NCBI GenBank assembly: GCA_018673915.1
Contig: JABHBK010000008.1
Coordinates: 59,440 to 123,439 of the forward strand
DNA: 64,000 nucleotides
Direction of reading: 5' to 3'
DNA from: Nitrospina sp.
GTDB taxonomy: Bacteria > Nitrospinota > Nitrospinia > Nitrospinales > VA-1
Below are positions 18,130 to 26,589 of the stretch, one piece after another. Each line of letters opens with the position of its first letter. The stretch's first letter is position 1. The position numbers were made by a program, and so were the translations under genes. The notes below the pieces were generated by a model. It searched no databases and was not told the DNA's origin. It saw only the letters and a program-made list of their open reading frames with translations.

Positions 18130-19193
18130 CAGCCTTCGTTGCTATTGGAGATACTCGCACTTTGGAATGTAGCCATTTCAGAATATATTCTAACCCCGGC
18201 CTCTATAAGGTTAAAAGCTAATGCCGCTCCGGTTCCTTCGCCCAAACGCATTTTTAAATCCAACAGGGGAGAGGCTTGGTGGAGGTCAAAAAATACCTGA
18301 TGCCCAGGTTCTGTCGAGCGGTGCGAAGAAAATATATAATCCTTTACTGAAGGATTGAGTTTAATGGCCAGAGCCGCGCCAGCACTGGAAATAAACCCGT
18401 CGACAACAACAGGAATATTTTTTGAGGAAGCACCTAATATTAAACCCATAATTCCACCAATCTCGTATCCGCCTACTTTGCTGAGAATGTCTATGGGGTC
18501 ATCCGGGTTGGGAGCGTGTTTGTCAATTGCTTGTTGAATCACAGAAACTTTTTTGTCCAGAGTTGCGTCGTCTATGCCTGTTCCGCGCCCAGTAACTTGC
18601 TTTGGAGAAAGCCCGCCCAGTACAGAGAATACTGCGGAGCTGGCTGTAGTATTCCCGATTCCCATCTCACCGGTTGCCAAAAGGTCAGTATCTTTCTCGG
18701 CAAGTTGTGCTGCGATCTGAATACCAATGGTAATGGACTCTTCGGCTTCAGACCGGGTCATGGCTGGTTCTTTAGCCATGTTTCGAGTTCCAAAGGCAAT
18801 TTTCCTGTCCAGCAATTCAGGATGTGGTTCAAATCTATGATTAACGCCAATATCCACAACCAGAATTTCCGCGTTCTGTTGCTTTGCCAGAACATTTATG
18901 GCGGCTCCTCCATTTAGGAAATTCTGAACCATTTGAGGTGTTACTTCAGCCGGATAAGCACTGATGCCTTCTGCGGTGACACCATGGTCTGCCGCGAATA
19001 CAATAATAGATTTCTTGTTAATAGTGGGATGATCTGTGTCGCGGATGGCTACATATTTTTTTGCCAAATCCTCCAGAAGGCCAAGGCTTCCAGGAGGTTT
19101 GGTGAGAGAGTCGAGATGAGTTTGTGCGCTTTTTAGACGAAGGGAAGAGACGGGCTTAATAGATTCCAGGGTGTTTCGAATAAAATCAAGCAT
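18129..19193 (-). CDS. cobT: Nicotinate-nucleotide:dimethylbenzimidazole phosphoribosyltransferase
   Basis: 354 residues, the normal length. It makes alpha-ribazole phosphate from dimethylbenzimidazole and nicotinate mononucleotide for the lower ligand of cobalamin. Family segments include TKPPGSLGLLEDLA, FAADHGVTAEGISAYP, GGAAINVLA, GEMGIGNTTASSA and GLGTGIDD-like GRGTGIDD, ending with LRLGEGTGAALA-type MRLGEGTGAALAFNLIEA. The glutamate of the catalytic EGTGAAL motif is present. It lies downstream of two secreted-protein genes that separate it from the main cob cluster. Confidence 0.95.
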   Translation of the reverse strand: MLDFIRNTLESIKPVSSLRLKSAQTHLDSLTKPPGSLGLLEDLAKKYVAIRDTDHPTINKKSIIVFAADHGVTAEGISAYPAEVTPQMVQNFLNGGAAINVLAKQQNAEILVVDIGVNHRFEPHPELLDRKIAFGTRNMAKEPAMTRSEAEESITIGIQIAAQLAEKDTDLLATGEMGIGNTTASSAVFSVLGGLSPKQVTGRGTGIDDATLDKKVSVIQQAIDKHAPNPDDPIDILSKVGGYEIGGIMGLILGASSKNIPVVVDGFISSAGAALAIKLNPSVKDYIFSSHRSTEPGHQVFFDLHQASPLLDLKMRLGEGTGAALAFNLIEAGVRIYSEMATFQSASISNSNEG

Positions 19194-19225
19194 GAAAATG
19201 AACGGGTCGATGGTTGTTGAAGGTG

Positions 19226-19621
19226 TCAGTCATCATTATCGGTAGAGACTGCATCTTCATCCTCCTCTTCTAATTCAAGGCCTGCAGCTTTTTGGGAATA
19301 ACGCAGATATTTAATAATTTCTGTGATTTCATCTGAGGTCACATTCTTTTTTTGCGGGGGCATTTTATCCGTGCCGTTCAAAACGATTTCACGAATATCA
19401 GCGTCTGAGAAATTATCGGCCAGATACTCTTCGTCTATGAGGCGGGGTGCCTGAGTATGCTTGCCCATTGCATCGGATCCGTGACAGTTGGAGCACACAT
19501 TATGAAAATACTGTTGTCCTTTTTTATAAGGTTCTGGAACTTCCAGGGTAGGTTTTGGGGCACATGAATAAATAAAAAGAACAGAGATGAAAATAGAAAT
19601 ATGGGATTTGAAATGTTTCAT
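19226..19621 (-). CDS. Lipoprotein c-type cytochrome
   Basis: 131 residues. The signal peptide ends in a lipobox-like FIYSC with Cys20 as the lipidation site. One heme-c motif C43-S-N-C46-H47 is followed by a probable distal ligand Met87 in GTDKMPPQ, as in small class I cytochromes c (cytochrome c5/cbb3 type). The C-terminal tail is strongly acidic (ELEEEDEDAVSTDNDD). It is probably a membrane-tethered periplasmic electron carrier. It sits among cobalamin genes, 13 bases after the Asp-repeat gene, so the two may form a pair. Confidence 0.85.
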   Translation of the reverse strand: MKHFKSHISIFISVLFIYSCAPKPTLEVPEPYKKGQQYFHNVCSNCHGSDAMGKHTQAPRLIDEEYLADNFSDADIREIVLNGTDKMPPQKKNVTSDEITEIIKYLRYSQKAAGLELEEEDEDAVSTDNDD

Positions 19622-19633
19622 AATTGGTCGTTA

Positions 19634-20371
19634 TTACTTCCTTTTAATGGTATCGAGTTTGCCATCCTGGTCTTTATCTAATTCAACGCGCTCTAAATTT
19701 CCGTATTCATCAAAATATTCCCAACGGTCAGTCACGCTGTCAAAATTAGAATCGTGTTCAACTCGAATCAATTGTGTGGAATTATTAAAAAACTGCCACT
19801 GATCGGGATTTTTATCATGGTTAGTGTCGAAGCGGACTGACTCCAAAATCTCTCCGTCCCCAAAAATTTCCCATCGATCAATTTTTCCATCATGGGAGGT
19901 GTCATATTCCACTCGATTAATTTTCCCATTCTCAGAAAAATATTGAAAGACATCCATTCTGCCATTATGGTTTTCATCCGTTTCCAGACGCGCCACTTTG
20001 CTATTTGGGCCATAGATTTCGCGCCAATCAATCATGCCGGAATATTTGGAGTCTTTTTCAACGTATTCCAGAGTGAAATTTTTGGAGTAATGCTGCACCT
20101 GATCCAAAGTTCCGTCTAAATTGCGATCTAATTCAACGCGAATGGGTTTCTCACGGCCCTCAAAAACGTCTATCTGGTCGATCTTCCCATCACCATTTTT
20201 ATCGTATTCTACCTTCAACAGGCGGCCGTCCTCTGACTTATGCTGCCATTGATCGAGTTTTCCATCAAAATCGCTATCGACCGGAAAAACTCCACTTTCG
20301 GCAAGAGAAGTTAAGGATAAAAGGAAGAATACAGAAAGAAATAGTCTTCTATTGGTTCGAGTCATCGCCAT
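19634..20371 (-). CDS. Secreted tandem Asp-rich (EF-hand/dockerin-like) repeat protein
   Basis: 245 residues with an N-terminal signal peptide. About nine consecutive units of roughly 24 residues follow, each with a loop such as DSDFDGKLDQW, DKNGDGKIDQI, DTSHDGKIDRW or DKDQDGKLDTI. The D-x-(N/D)-x-D-G-x-x-D pattern is a calcium-binding loop, alternating with a short (R/L)-x-V-E-x segment. Several copies are degenerate (DSKYSGMIDW, DSNFDSVTDRW). It is probably a calcium-stabilised extracytoplasmic solenoid. Function unknown. It starts at ATG 20371 or at the second in-frame ATG six bases later. Confidence 0.75.
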   Translation of the reverse strand: MAMTRTNRRLFLSVFFLLSLTSLAESGVFPVDSDFDGKLDQWQHKSEDGRLLKVEYDKNGDGKIDQIDVFEGREKPIRVELDRNLDGTLDQVQHYSKNFTLEYVEKDSKYSGMIDWREIYGPNSKVARLETDENHNGRMDVFQYFSENGKINRVEYDTSHDGKIDRWEIFGDGEILESVRFDTNHDKNPDQWQFFNNSTQLIRVEHDSNFDSVTDRWEYFDEYGNLERVELDKDQDGKLDTIKRK

Positions 20372-20436
20372 AGTCTTAGTATTATAAATGAAATGGGAAG
20401 CTTAAATCTAATAGAATCCGATTTTAGATCATTCTA

Positions 20437-21387
20437 CTAAAAAGGTTGGTGAGATATTTCTATTAAAAGCACAAACATTAGAGCCAGCAAGGCAGATAAA
20501 AACATTATTTTATGGCTCTGAGTGATGTCCGATATCTCTAGTTGCCTTGAACCATCACCAATGAAAGGTTTTACATTCTTTTTTCCTGAATAGAAACTGG
20601 TTCCTCCGAGACGTATCCCAAGTGCTCCCGCCACAGCGGCTTCCGGAAACCCTGAATTAGGGCTGGGATGTTTTGTGCCATCCCGCATTCCTATTGTTAA
20701 AGAGTTTTTTCCGCTCAGTCCACAAAGACATGCGCTTATAGCCATAATTGGTAATGATAACCTTGCTGGAAACCAGTTTGCTAAATCATCAAGACGAGCT
20801 GAAGCCCAGCCAAAATTTAAGTAGGCATCATTTTTATAGCCGAAGAGTGAGTCCATGGTATTAATAGCTTTGTAAGCAATCGCTAGCGGAGCTCCTCCCA
20901 GTAAAGCGAAAAATAAAGGAGCGATAATTCCATCAACAGTGCTTTCAGCAACGGTTTCAACCGTCGCTCTAACAATTTCTTCTTTATCCAAGTTACTTGT
21001 GTCGCGTCCCACAATGTTTGATAAGCTTTCCCGGGCTTTTACCAGATTGGATTCATTCAGGTATTGTAATACAGGCAGACTTTCTACATAAAGGCTGCGA
21101 ACAGAAAGAGTCGTATAAATAAATAAAATAGAAGTAATCCAACCTAGCCAGGGATGGATAAAACTAAATCCTTCAACAATCAGCCATACAGTTAAAAAGG
21201 ATAGACTGACAATCGAAATTGTAGTGAGTATTCCCGCTACCTTAAGGTTGGAAATTGATTTGCGGGTAAAGGTTTCTAATCGGAAAGCCAGGTGAGCGAT
21301 GACATTTACTGGGTGGGGGTAGTTTTTGGGGTCCCCGATCAAAAGATCGGCGATAAATGCGATGGCTATTTGAAAAGAAAAACTCAT
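20437..21387 (-). CDS. cbiB: Adenosylcobinamide-phosphate synthase CbiB
   Basis: 316 residues with about five hydrophobic segments. This integral membrane enzyme attaches aminopropanol phosphate (from CobD) to adenosylcobyric acid. Matching family segments are IGDPKNYPHPVN near the N-terminus, GRDTSNLDKEEIVRATVETVAES, DGIIAPLFFALLGG, NTMDSLFGYKN and NSGFPEAAVAGALGIRLGG. It lies 14 bases after cobD, whose product supplies its substrate. Confidence 0.93.
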   Translation of the reverse strand: MSFSFQIAIAFIADLLIGDPKNYPHPVNVIAHLAFRLETFTRKSISNLKVAGILTTISIVSLSFLTVWLIVEGFSFIHPWLGWITSILFIYTTLSVRSLYVESLPVLQYLNESNLVKARESLSNIVGRDTSNLDKEEIVRATVETVAESTVDGIIAPLFFALLGGAPLAIAYKAINTMDSLFGYKNDAYLNFGWASARLDDLANWFPARLSLPIMAISACLCGLSGKNSLTIGMRDGTKHPSPNSGFPEAAVAGALGIRLGGTSFYSGKKNVKPFIGDGSRQLEISDITQSHKIMFLSALLALMFVLLIEISHQPF

Positions 21388-21401
21388 TGATTAAAACCCC
21401 G

Positions 21402-22538
21402 TTACCGGGTTGAAAAATAATCATAAATTGAATCTAACAATTTTTGATTATCCTTGCGTTCTCTTACCGAAACTCGAAAAAAACTTTCATCTAGGCCCTT
21501 GAAATTCCCACAGTTCCTTATTAGAAGAGATTGTGATAGCAAATGTGTATACAAGTCATGGGCAATGGCTTTGTTATTATTTCGTATGCGAAATAAAAGA
21601 AAATTGGCTTCCGAAGAAAAAACTTCGATACTCTGGACCGAGTTTAAGGCCTGAAACATAAAGTTTCTTTCATCTGTAATCCAGCTTCTGGATTTTTCTT
21701 GAAAGGTTTTATCAATAACTACTTCAGCACCAACAGCTTGGGCCAAAGCATTCACTGACCAAGGATATTGATATTTATCAATTTGTTTGATTTTTTCTGG
21801 ATGCAAGATTCCATAACCAATTCTTAATCCAGGGATGGAATAAAATTTGGTCAAGGATCTAATCAGAATGAGATTTGCGCTCCTTTTTAACAAATTCCAG
21901 CCTGAAAACTCTACCGAAGAAAAATCGATAAAAGCCTCATCTAAAACTAAAATAATATTTCTCTCTTCGCAATATTCCTGCAAATTAGGCAAAAACTCAC
22001 CATAAAGTTTTCCTGTGGGACTTGCGGGATTCCCTAAAACAATTACTTTAAGTTCGTTAATGCTATTTAATTGAGAAAATAGTGTCGAAGGATCGGTTTG
22101 AAATTTTTTGTCGGCCGATAAAGCTATCGAATTGGGTCGAAATCCAAACGCCTGAAAAGCCTTTTCATATTCTGAGAAGCAGGGGTCAAAAATAGCCACT
22201 TCCTGACCTTCATGGAGTAAATGAGGGAGGAGATAAATTATTTCGGTAGAACCGTTGGTCACACGAATCCAATTTTCAGGAACTCCTGTTGCCTGTGAAA
22301 TTCTTCGTGTTATCAATGAGCAATCAGGATCTGGATATTCACGCAAGAGCCGGGGTGTTTCCAGCAAGAGTTGTGATACACAATTTGGAGGCGGTAATGG
22401 ATTAATGCTTGCGCTGAAATCAATGAGTTGGTCGGCATCGATGCAGGAAGATTTAGCCACAGCTTGCGGGTTTCCCCCATGCGATGGATAGGGGATATCC
22501 GATACTTGATTCTTTTCAGGGATTTTATTATCGATCAT
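21402..22538 (-). CDS. cobD: L-threonine-O-3-phosphate decarboxylase CobD
   Basis: 378-residue PLP protein of the class I aminotransferase fold. HGGNP near residue 20 and DFSASINPL at about 40-48 are typical of CobD rather than of histidinol-phosphate aminotransferase. NPASPTG (170-176) and the PLP lysine K231 in SLTKFYSIPGLRIGYG complete the site. It makes (R)-1-amino-2-propanol phosphate for the nucleotide loop. It overlaps the upstream cobU-bluB gene by 11 bases and precedes cbiB. Confidence 0.9.
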   Translation of the reverse strand: MIDNKIPEKNQVSDIPYPSHGGNPQAVAKSSCIDADQLIDFSASINPLPPPNCVSQLLLETPRLLREYPDPDCSLITRRISQATGVPENWIRVTNGSTEIIYLLPHLLHEGQEVAIFDPCFSEYEKAFQAFGFRPNSIALSADKKFQTDPSTLFSQLNSINELKVIVLGNPASPTGKLYGEFLPNLQEYCEERNIILVLDEAFIDFSSVEFSGWNLLKRSANLILIRSLTKFYSIPGLRIGYGILHPEKIKQIDKYQYPWSVNALAQAVGAEVVIDKTFQEKSRSWITDERNFMFQALNSVQSIEVFSSEANFLLFRIRNNNKAIAHDLYTHLLSQSLLIRNCGNFKGLDESFFRVSVRERKDNQKLLDSIYDYFSTR

Positions 22539-23790
22539 TTTTAGCGGAATTGGATAATTGAACTTTGAAGTCAGTCGGTGTCCCCTGCCATTTATTATAG
22601 TAAATTAAATTTTCAACAGGTAGTCGTTGGGCCCATCCTGCTGATTCGAGCATGGGCTTGGGATAAAATGCTTCAGTATGACCGACGCATAAATAAGCCA
22701 CGGGTTGAATATGGTCGGGAATATCCAAATCCTGTTTTAGCTGGTCTTGCGACAAAATGCTTACCCAGCCTACGGCCAGTCCTTCTGCTCGGGCTGCGAG
22801 CCAGAGATTTTGCACTGCGCAACAGGTGCTAAACAGGTCAGTTTCAAAAACAGTGTTTCGCCCTAATACGTTAGGACCAAAACGCGTGCGGTCGCAGGTC
22901 ACGCAAATATTGACTGCCGCATCCTGAATTCCTTCTAGTTTGAGAGAATTGTATAGTTTCTGCTTGTCATCACTAAATTTTTTAGCTGCCTCTTCGTTGG
23001 CATTTTTAAAATTCAAAGAGATTTTGTTTTTCACTGTTGGATCGGTGATGACCAAAAAATTCCAGGGCTGCATGTAGCCAACGGAACCTGCGTGATGGGC
23101 AGCGTCTAAAACTCGGCCCAATTTTACAGGATCAATGGGTTTCGGGATAAAATGGCGCACATCCCGACGCTTATATATTGCTTCGTAAAGCCCCTGCTTT
23201 TTTCCTGGTGTAAATTCGTGTTCTGAAATAATTTCTTCAGATTGCTTGGTGTTTTGGTCTTTTTGCGGAGTTTTTATGGTGACGGGGATTCCTGATACCA
23301 TACTAATCACTTCGTCAAATTCTGATGCAAGAATCTGGTTGGTTTCGCCTGCAATATCGCGAAAAGATCTTGCAGAAGGCTCCATCGGAACAATTCCTGA
23401 TCCCAATTCATTTGTGATGACAATAATATCACTTGTGCAAATTTTGCATTCACTGATAAAGTTATTTACCCGCTCTAGAATGGTTTGTCTTTCCATATTC
23501 TTCATGATCATATTACTCAACCATAAAGTAATGCAATCTATAACTATATAGCCCGGCCGGTTTCCTTTTTCTCTTATTACAGTTGCCGGATCAAGAGGTT
23601 CTTCAATGGTGACCCATTCCTTGCCACGTTCTTTTTGATGCTTTTTAATCCTTTCAGACATTTCCTCATCAAAAGGTTCTGCTGTGGCTATAAATAATTT
23701 TGGACCCACATTAGCGGCAGTTAATTGGAGAGCGTGACGGCTTTTACCACTGCGGCTTCCTCCTGTGACTAAAACTGTTTTTCCAGACAT
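22528..23790 (-). CDS. cobU-bluB: Fusion of adenosylcobinamide kinase/guanylyltransferase (CobU) and BluB
   Basis: 420 residues in two modules. Residues 1-172 are CobU/CobP, with the P-loop GGSRSGKS (10-17), TAEPFDEEM and TNELGSGIVP, which phosphorylates and guanylylates adenosylcobinamide. A polar linker (about 173-196) leads to a nitroreductase-fold BluB module (about 197-405) with RRDVRHF, the flavin-site GYMQPWNF and AVGWVSI. BluB breaks down FMNH2 with O2 to make 5,6-dimethylbenzimidazole. The fusion joins activation of the corrin side chain to synthesis of the lower base. The reading frame is continuous, so this is a true fusion and not two adjacent genes. BluB implies that this branch works with oxygen. 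Confidence 0.9.
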   Translation of the reverse strand: MSGKTVLVTGGSRSGKSRHALQLTAANVGPKLFIATAEPFDEEMSERIKKHQKERGKEWVTIEEPLDPATVIREKGNRPGYIVIDCITLWLSNMIMKNMERQTILERVNNFISECKICTSDIIVITNELGSGIVPMEPSARSFRDIAGETNQILASEFDEVISMVSGIPVTIKTPQKDQNTKQSEEIISEHEFTPGKKQGLYEAIYKRRDVRHFIPKPIDPVKLGRVLDAAHHAGSVGYMQPWNFLVITDPTVKNKISLNFKNANEEAAKKFSDDKQKLYNSLKLEGIQDAAVNICVTCDRTRFGPNVLGRNTVFETDLFSTCCAVQNLWLAARAEGLAVGWVSILSQDQLKQDLDIPDHIQPVAYLCVGHTEAFYPKPMLESAGWAQRLPVENLIYYNKWQGTPTDFKVQLSNSAKNDR

Positions 23791-23807
23791 GATTTCACCT
23801 AGCGCGC

Positions 23808-24539
23808 TTAATAAATTGAAACGCTTATTCCACCGATTAATAAAAATACAGTTTCCAAGATTTCCGAGGCGGCACCCAAGGTATCCCCAGTGATGCCTCC
23901 GATTATTTTCTTAAAATATAGCAGCAAACTTATTAGCAATAGGGCAAATGTTATAAGAGCCACTAGTCCCATCATCCAGTCCATATAAAACAGGATGGCA
24001 AAGGGCAGGGGGCAAAATATTAAAAGCAAATATTTTCCATGCTGATAAAAATTTTCAGCCAAAGTCTTTTCAGAGGGGACATGTTTGACAAAGACTAAGC
24101 CAATGACCTGCGCCGTTCTTCCGAGAGCCGGTACTATAATAAGCCAAATTAATGATTCTGAGTGGATTATCCCAGCTACTCCGGCTAATTTCAAGAGTAT
24201 GCAAAAAAGGATGGCCAGTACTCCCATCACCCCAATTCGTGGATCTTTCATGATTTCCAGGATTTTTTCACGGGGACGATGCGAAAAAAAACCGTCTGCG
24301 GTGTCGGCTAATCCATCCAGGTGTAATGCACCGGATATAATAGCTAAGAATAAGACATCGCCGACAATGCGAACTTCCGGGTAGGGGGCCAGGATCAGAA
24401 TTTGATCCACTCCATAAAGCAGACATCCTATGACCAGACCGACGAGGGGGAAATAAAGGACCTGCCTTCCCTCGTTGGTTATGAATCGAGAAGGAACTGG
24501 GATAATTGTTAAAAAAACTAGAGCGGATAAAAATTTCAA
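23808..24539 (-). CDS. cobS: Adenosylcobinamide-GDP ribazoletransferase
   Basis: 243-residue membrane protein that joins adenosylcobinamide-GDP with alpha-ribazole (phosphate), the last assembly step of cobalamin. Family features are FLTIIPVPS near the N-terminus, the conserved LDGLADTADGFFSHRPREKILEIM-type metal-binding segment (about residues 75-98), DPRIGVMGV, and GGITGDTLGAASE near the C-terminus. About six hydrophobic segments. It sits between cobO and cobU-bluB. Confidence 0.95.
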   Translation of the reverse strand: MKFLSALVFLTIIPVPSRFITNEGRQVLYFPLVGLVIGCLLYGVDQILILAPYPEVRIVGDVLFLAIISGALHLDGLADTADGFFSHRPREKILEIMKDPRIGVMGVLAILFCILLKLAGVAGIIHSESLIWLIIVPALGRTAQVIGLVFVKHVPSEKTLAENFYQHGKYLLLIFCPLPFAILFYMDWMMGLVALITFALLLISLLLYFKKIIGGITGDTLGAASEILETVFLLIGGISVSIY

Positions 24540-24559
24540 ATTACAGATTCTTCGATAGG

Positions 24560-25114
24560 TTAAAATTCAATTCCCTTTTGTGCAGGTATTCCCTGCTCTT
24601 TAAAAGGGTGTTTGATCATTTTCATTTCTGTAACCAAGTCGGCCATTTCTATTAATTTTTCAGAGGCATTTCTTCCTGTGCAGACGACATGAACCTTTTC
24701 CGGTTTATTTTTAAGTAATTCCAGGAACTCGTCCTCAGGAAAAAACTGGTAATGCAATACATAGTTCATTTCTTCAAATATTACCATTTGGTACTTTTCG
24801 CTCAATAATTTTTCTTTCACTATTTCGTAAGCTTTTCGAGCGGTGGCTTTATCTTGCTCGATATTATTGGTGTCCCAGGTAAACCCATCTCCCATCGGGA
24901 CCACCTCTACGTAAGGGGAAAGCTTTTCAAAAGATTTACGCTCTCCTGCCTTCCATTGTCCTTTCATGAATTGCATAATGAATACATTCATTTTATTTCC
25001 TGCTGCACGCATGGCAAGGCCGAATGCCGCGGTAGATTTCCCTTTTCCCTCCCCAGTGTTTACAATGATCAAACCTTTCCGTTTTCTAGGGTCCGCAGGG
25101 GATTGCTTTTTCAT
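24560..25114 (-). CDS. cobO: Corrinoid adenosyltransferase (CobA/CobO/BtuR type)
   Basis: 184 residues. The P-loop NTGEGKGKSTAA (19-30), IMQFMKGQW and FEEMNYVLHY are the signature of the ATP:co(I)rrinoid adenosyltransferase family. It attaches the 5'-deoxyadenosyl group to cobalt in de novo synthesis or salvage. HVVCTGRNASEKLIEMADLVTEM is the conserved C-terminal region. It stands between cbiA and cobS in the leftward cob cluster. Confidence 0.94.
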   Translation of the reverse strand: MKKQSPADPRKRKGLIIVNTGEGKGKSTAAFGLAMRAAGNKMNVFIMQFMKGQWKAGERKSFEKLSPYVEVVPMGDGFTWDTNNIEQDKATARKAYEIVKEKLLSEKYQMVIFEEMNYVLHYQFFPEDEFLELLKNKPEKVHVVCTGRNASEKLIEMADLVTEMKMIKHPFKEQGIPAQKGIEF

Positions 25115-25164
25115 TGTTCCTCACTTTATTGCAGGTTTTAAAGCTAAAATGGTTTCTAGTAAAA

Positions 25165-26550
25165 CTATTGTTTTGTAAGATTAATGATGTATTTAATCCA
25201 TGAAGAATTTGAGCCCCAGTAAATATGAGAATAAAATGAAAAACAGTTTGATTTCCTGAAACCGTCACTTACTTGCATGCCTGGATTAGATGTTGTTTGA
25301 ACCCAGTTAGGTGTTTCTTTATTATTTACCAGGGATGAATAATGGAATTCATGACCGGTAAGTATTAATTTGCTTTTGAGTTGGTCCTTTGTTCGCTCTT
25401 CTAACTTTCGATAACCTAGGGTCAATTTCTTTGTTTTTAAAGAGGTCGAATAATTAAAGATTCCTGCCAGAGGATGCTTTTTTCCCTTAGCATCAATGAT
25501 TCCTTTACCCAAGTACATGAGCCCACCGCATTCCCCAATAATCAATTTTCCGGAAGACCCAGCCTTTTTAATTTCGTTTAAAAGCGGTTGATTCTTGCTT
25601 AGTTTTTGTGCGTGTAACTCAGGATACCCACCAGGAAAATAATAAACGTCCCTACTTTTGGGTAAACTAGAATCCTTAAGAGGGGAGAAAAATGAAACAT
25701 TGAAACCATGGTGGGCGAGAAAGTCCAAAGTATCTTGATAGATGAATTGAAAGGCTTCATCTCTGGCTACGGCAATACTAAATAAACCTGTCTTCTTTTT
25801 TTCTCTCCAGCGTTTTGGTTCTTGTTTTGGCTGAGGAAGTGATCGCTGAGGTTTTTTTAATTTGAAAAGTTTAAAAAACTTTTTCAAATCCATGTGAGAC
25901 TCAATGTGTTTTGCCCATTTCCGGTAGATATTTGCTTTCTGTTCAATTCCCTGCTGCAGTCCCAGGTGGCGGCTAGGAATTATTAACTCCGGGGAAGTTG
26001 GTAGGCAGGCTAAAAGTTTTGCGGAAGTGTAATGCTCAATTGAACTTTTAATAAGTTTTGCGTGACGAGGACTGTTGATATTATTTGCGATAACACCGAT
26101 CAAGTTTAATTTTGGATCAAGTTTCATAAAACCCAAAACCATTGCTGCTGAGGAACGGGACACGGCTCTGCCGTCAATAACTAGAAGAACCGGCAGGTTG
26201 AGCAGTTTTGCGATTTCTGCTGTTGAACCCTTTTCTGATGTTGGAGATGCACCATCATGTAAACCCATTACTCCTTCAACGATTGCCAGGTCACTTTCGT
26301 GCACAACATCATTAAACAATTCCTTGACATATTTTTTTGTGCACATGACGGTGTCCAGATTGTAGCTAGGTTGGTTGCATGCCCTTGTGTGATGTGCAGG
26401 ATCAATATAATCGGGACCAACCTTGAAGGGTTTGATAGACCATCCTTTATCACTCAATAGCCGCATGAGTCCCATCGAAACCGAGGACTTTCCAGCAGAA
26501 CTATGAGTGCCAGCAACAACCAGACCTTGATATTTTTTAATACGGCTCAT
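25165..26550 (-). CDS. cbiA: Cobyrinate a,c-diamide synthase
   Basis: 461 residues, the normal length for CbiA/CobB. An N-terminal P-loop GTHSSAGKSS (14-23) belongs to the dethiobiotin-synthetase-like ATPase part, with KVGPDYIDPAHHTRACNQPSYNLD. The C-terminal class I-like glutamine amidotransferase part contains GECGGLMYLG with the nucleophilic Cys. It amidates side chains a and c of cobyrinate (or its hydrogenobyrinate form) using glutamine. cbiP precedes it and cobO follows. Confidence 0.93.
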   Translation of the reverse strand: MSRIKKYQGLVVAGTHSSAGKSSVSMGLMRLLSDKGWSIKPFKVGPDYIDPAHHTRACNQPSYNLDTVMCTKKYVKELFNDVVHESDLAIVEGVMGLHDGASPTSEKGSTAEIAKLLNLPVLLVIDGRAVSRSSAAMVLGFMKLDPKLNLIGVIANNINSPRHAKLIKSSIEHYTSAKLLACLPTSPELIIPSRHLGLQQGIEQKANIYRKWAKHIESHMDLKKFFKLFKLKKPQRSLPQPKQEPKRWREKKKTGLFSIAVARDEAFQFIYQDTLDFLAHHGFNVSFFSPLKDSSLPKSRDVYYFPGGYPELHAQKLSKNQPLLNEIKKAGSSGKLIIGECGGLMYLGKGIIDAKGKKHPLAGIFNYSTSLKTKKLTLGYRKLEERTKDQLKSKLILTGHEFHYSSLVNNKETPNWVQTTSNPGMQVSDGFRKSNCFSFYSHIYWGSNSSWIKYIINLTKQ

Positions 26551-26589
26551 GAATGTTCCAATTAGTTCTGCAAATGGATAGATGGTGGA

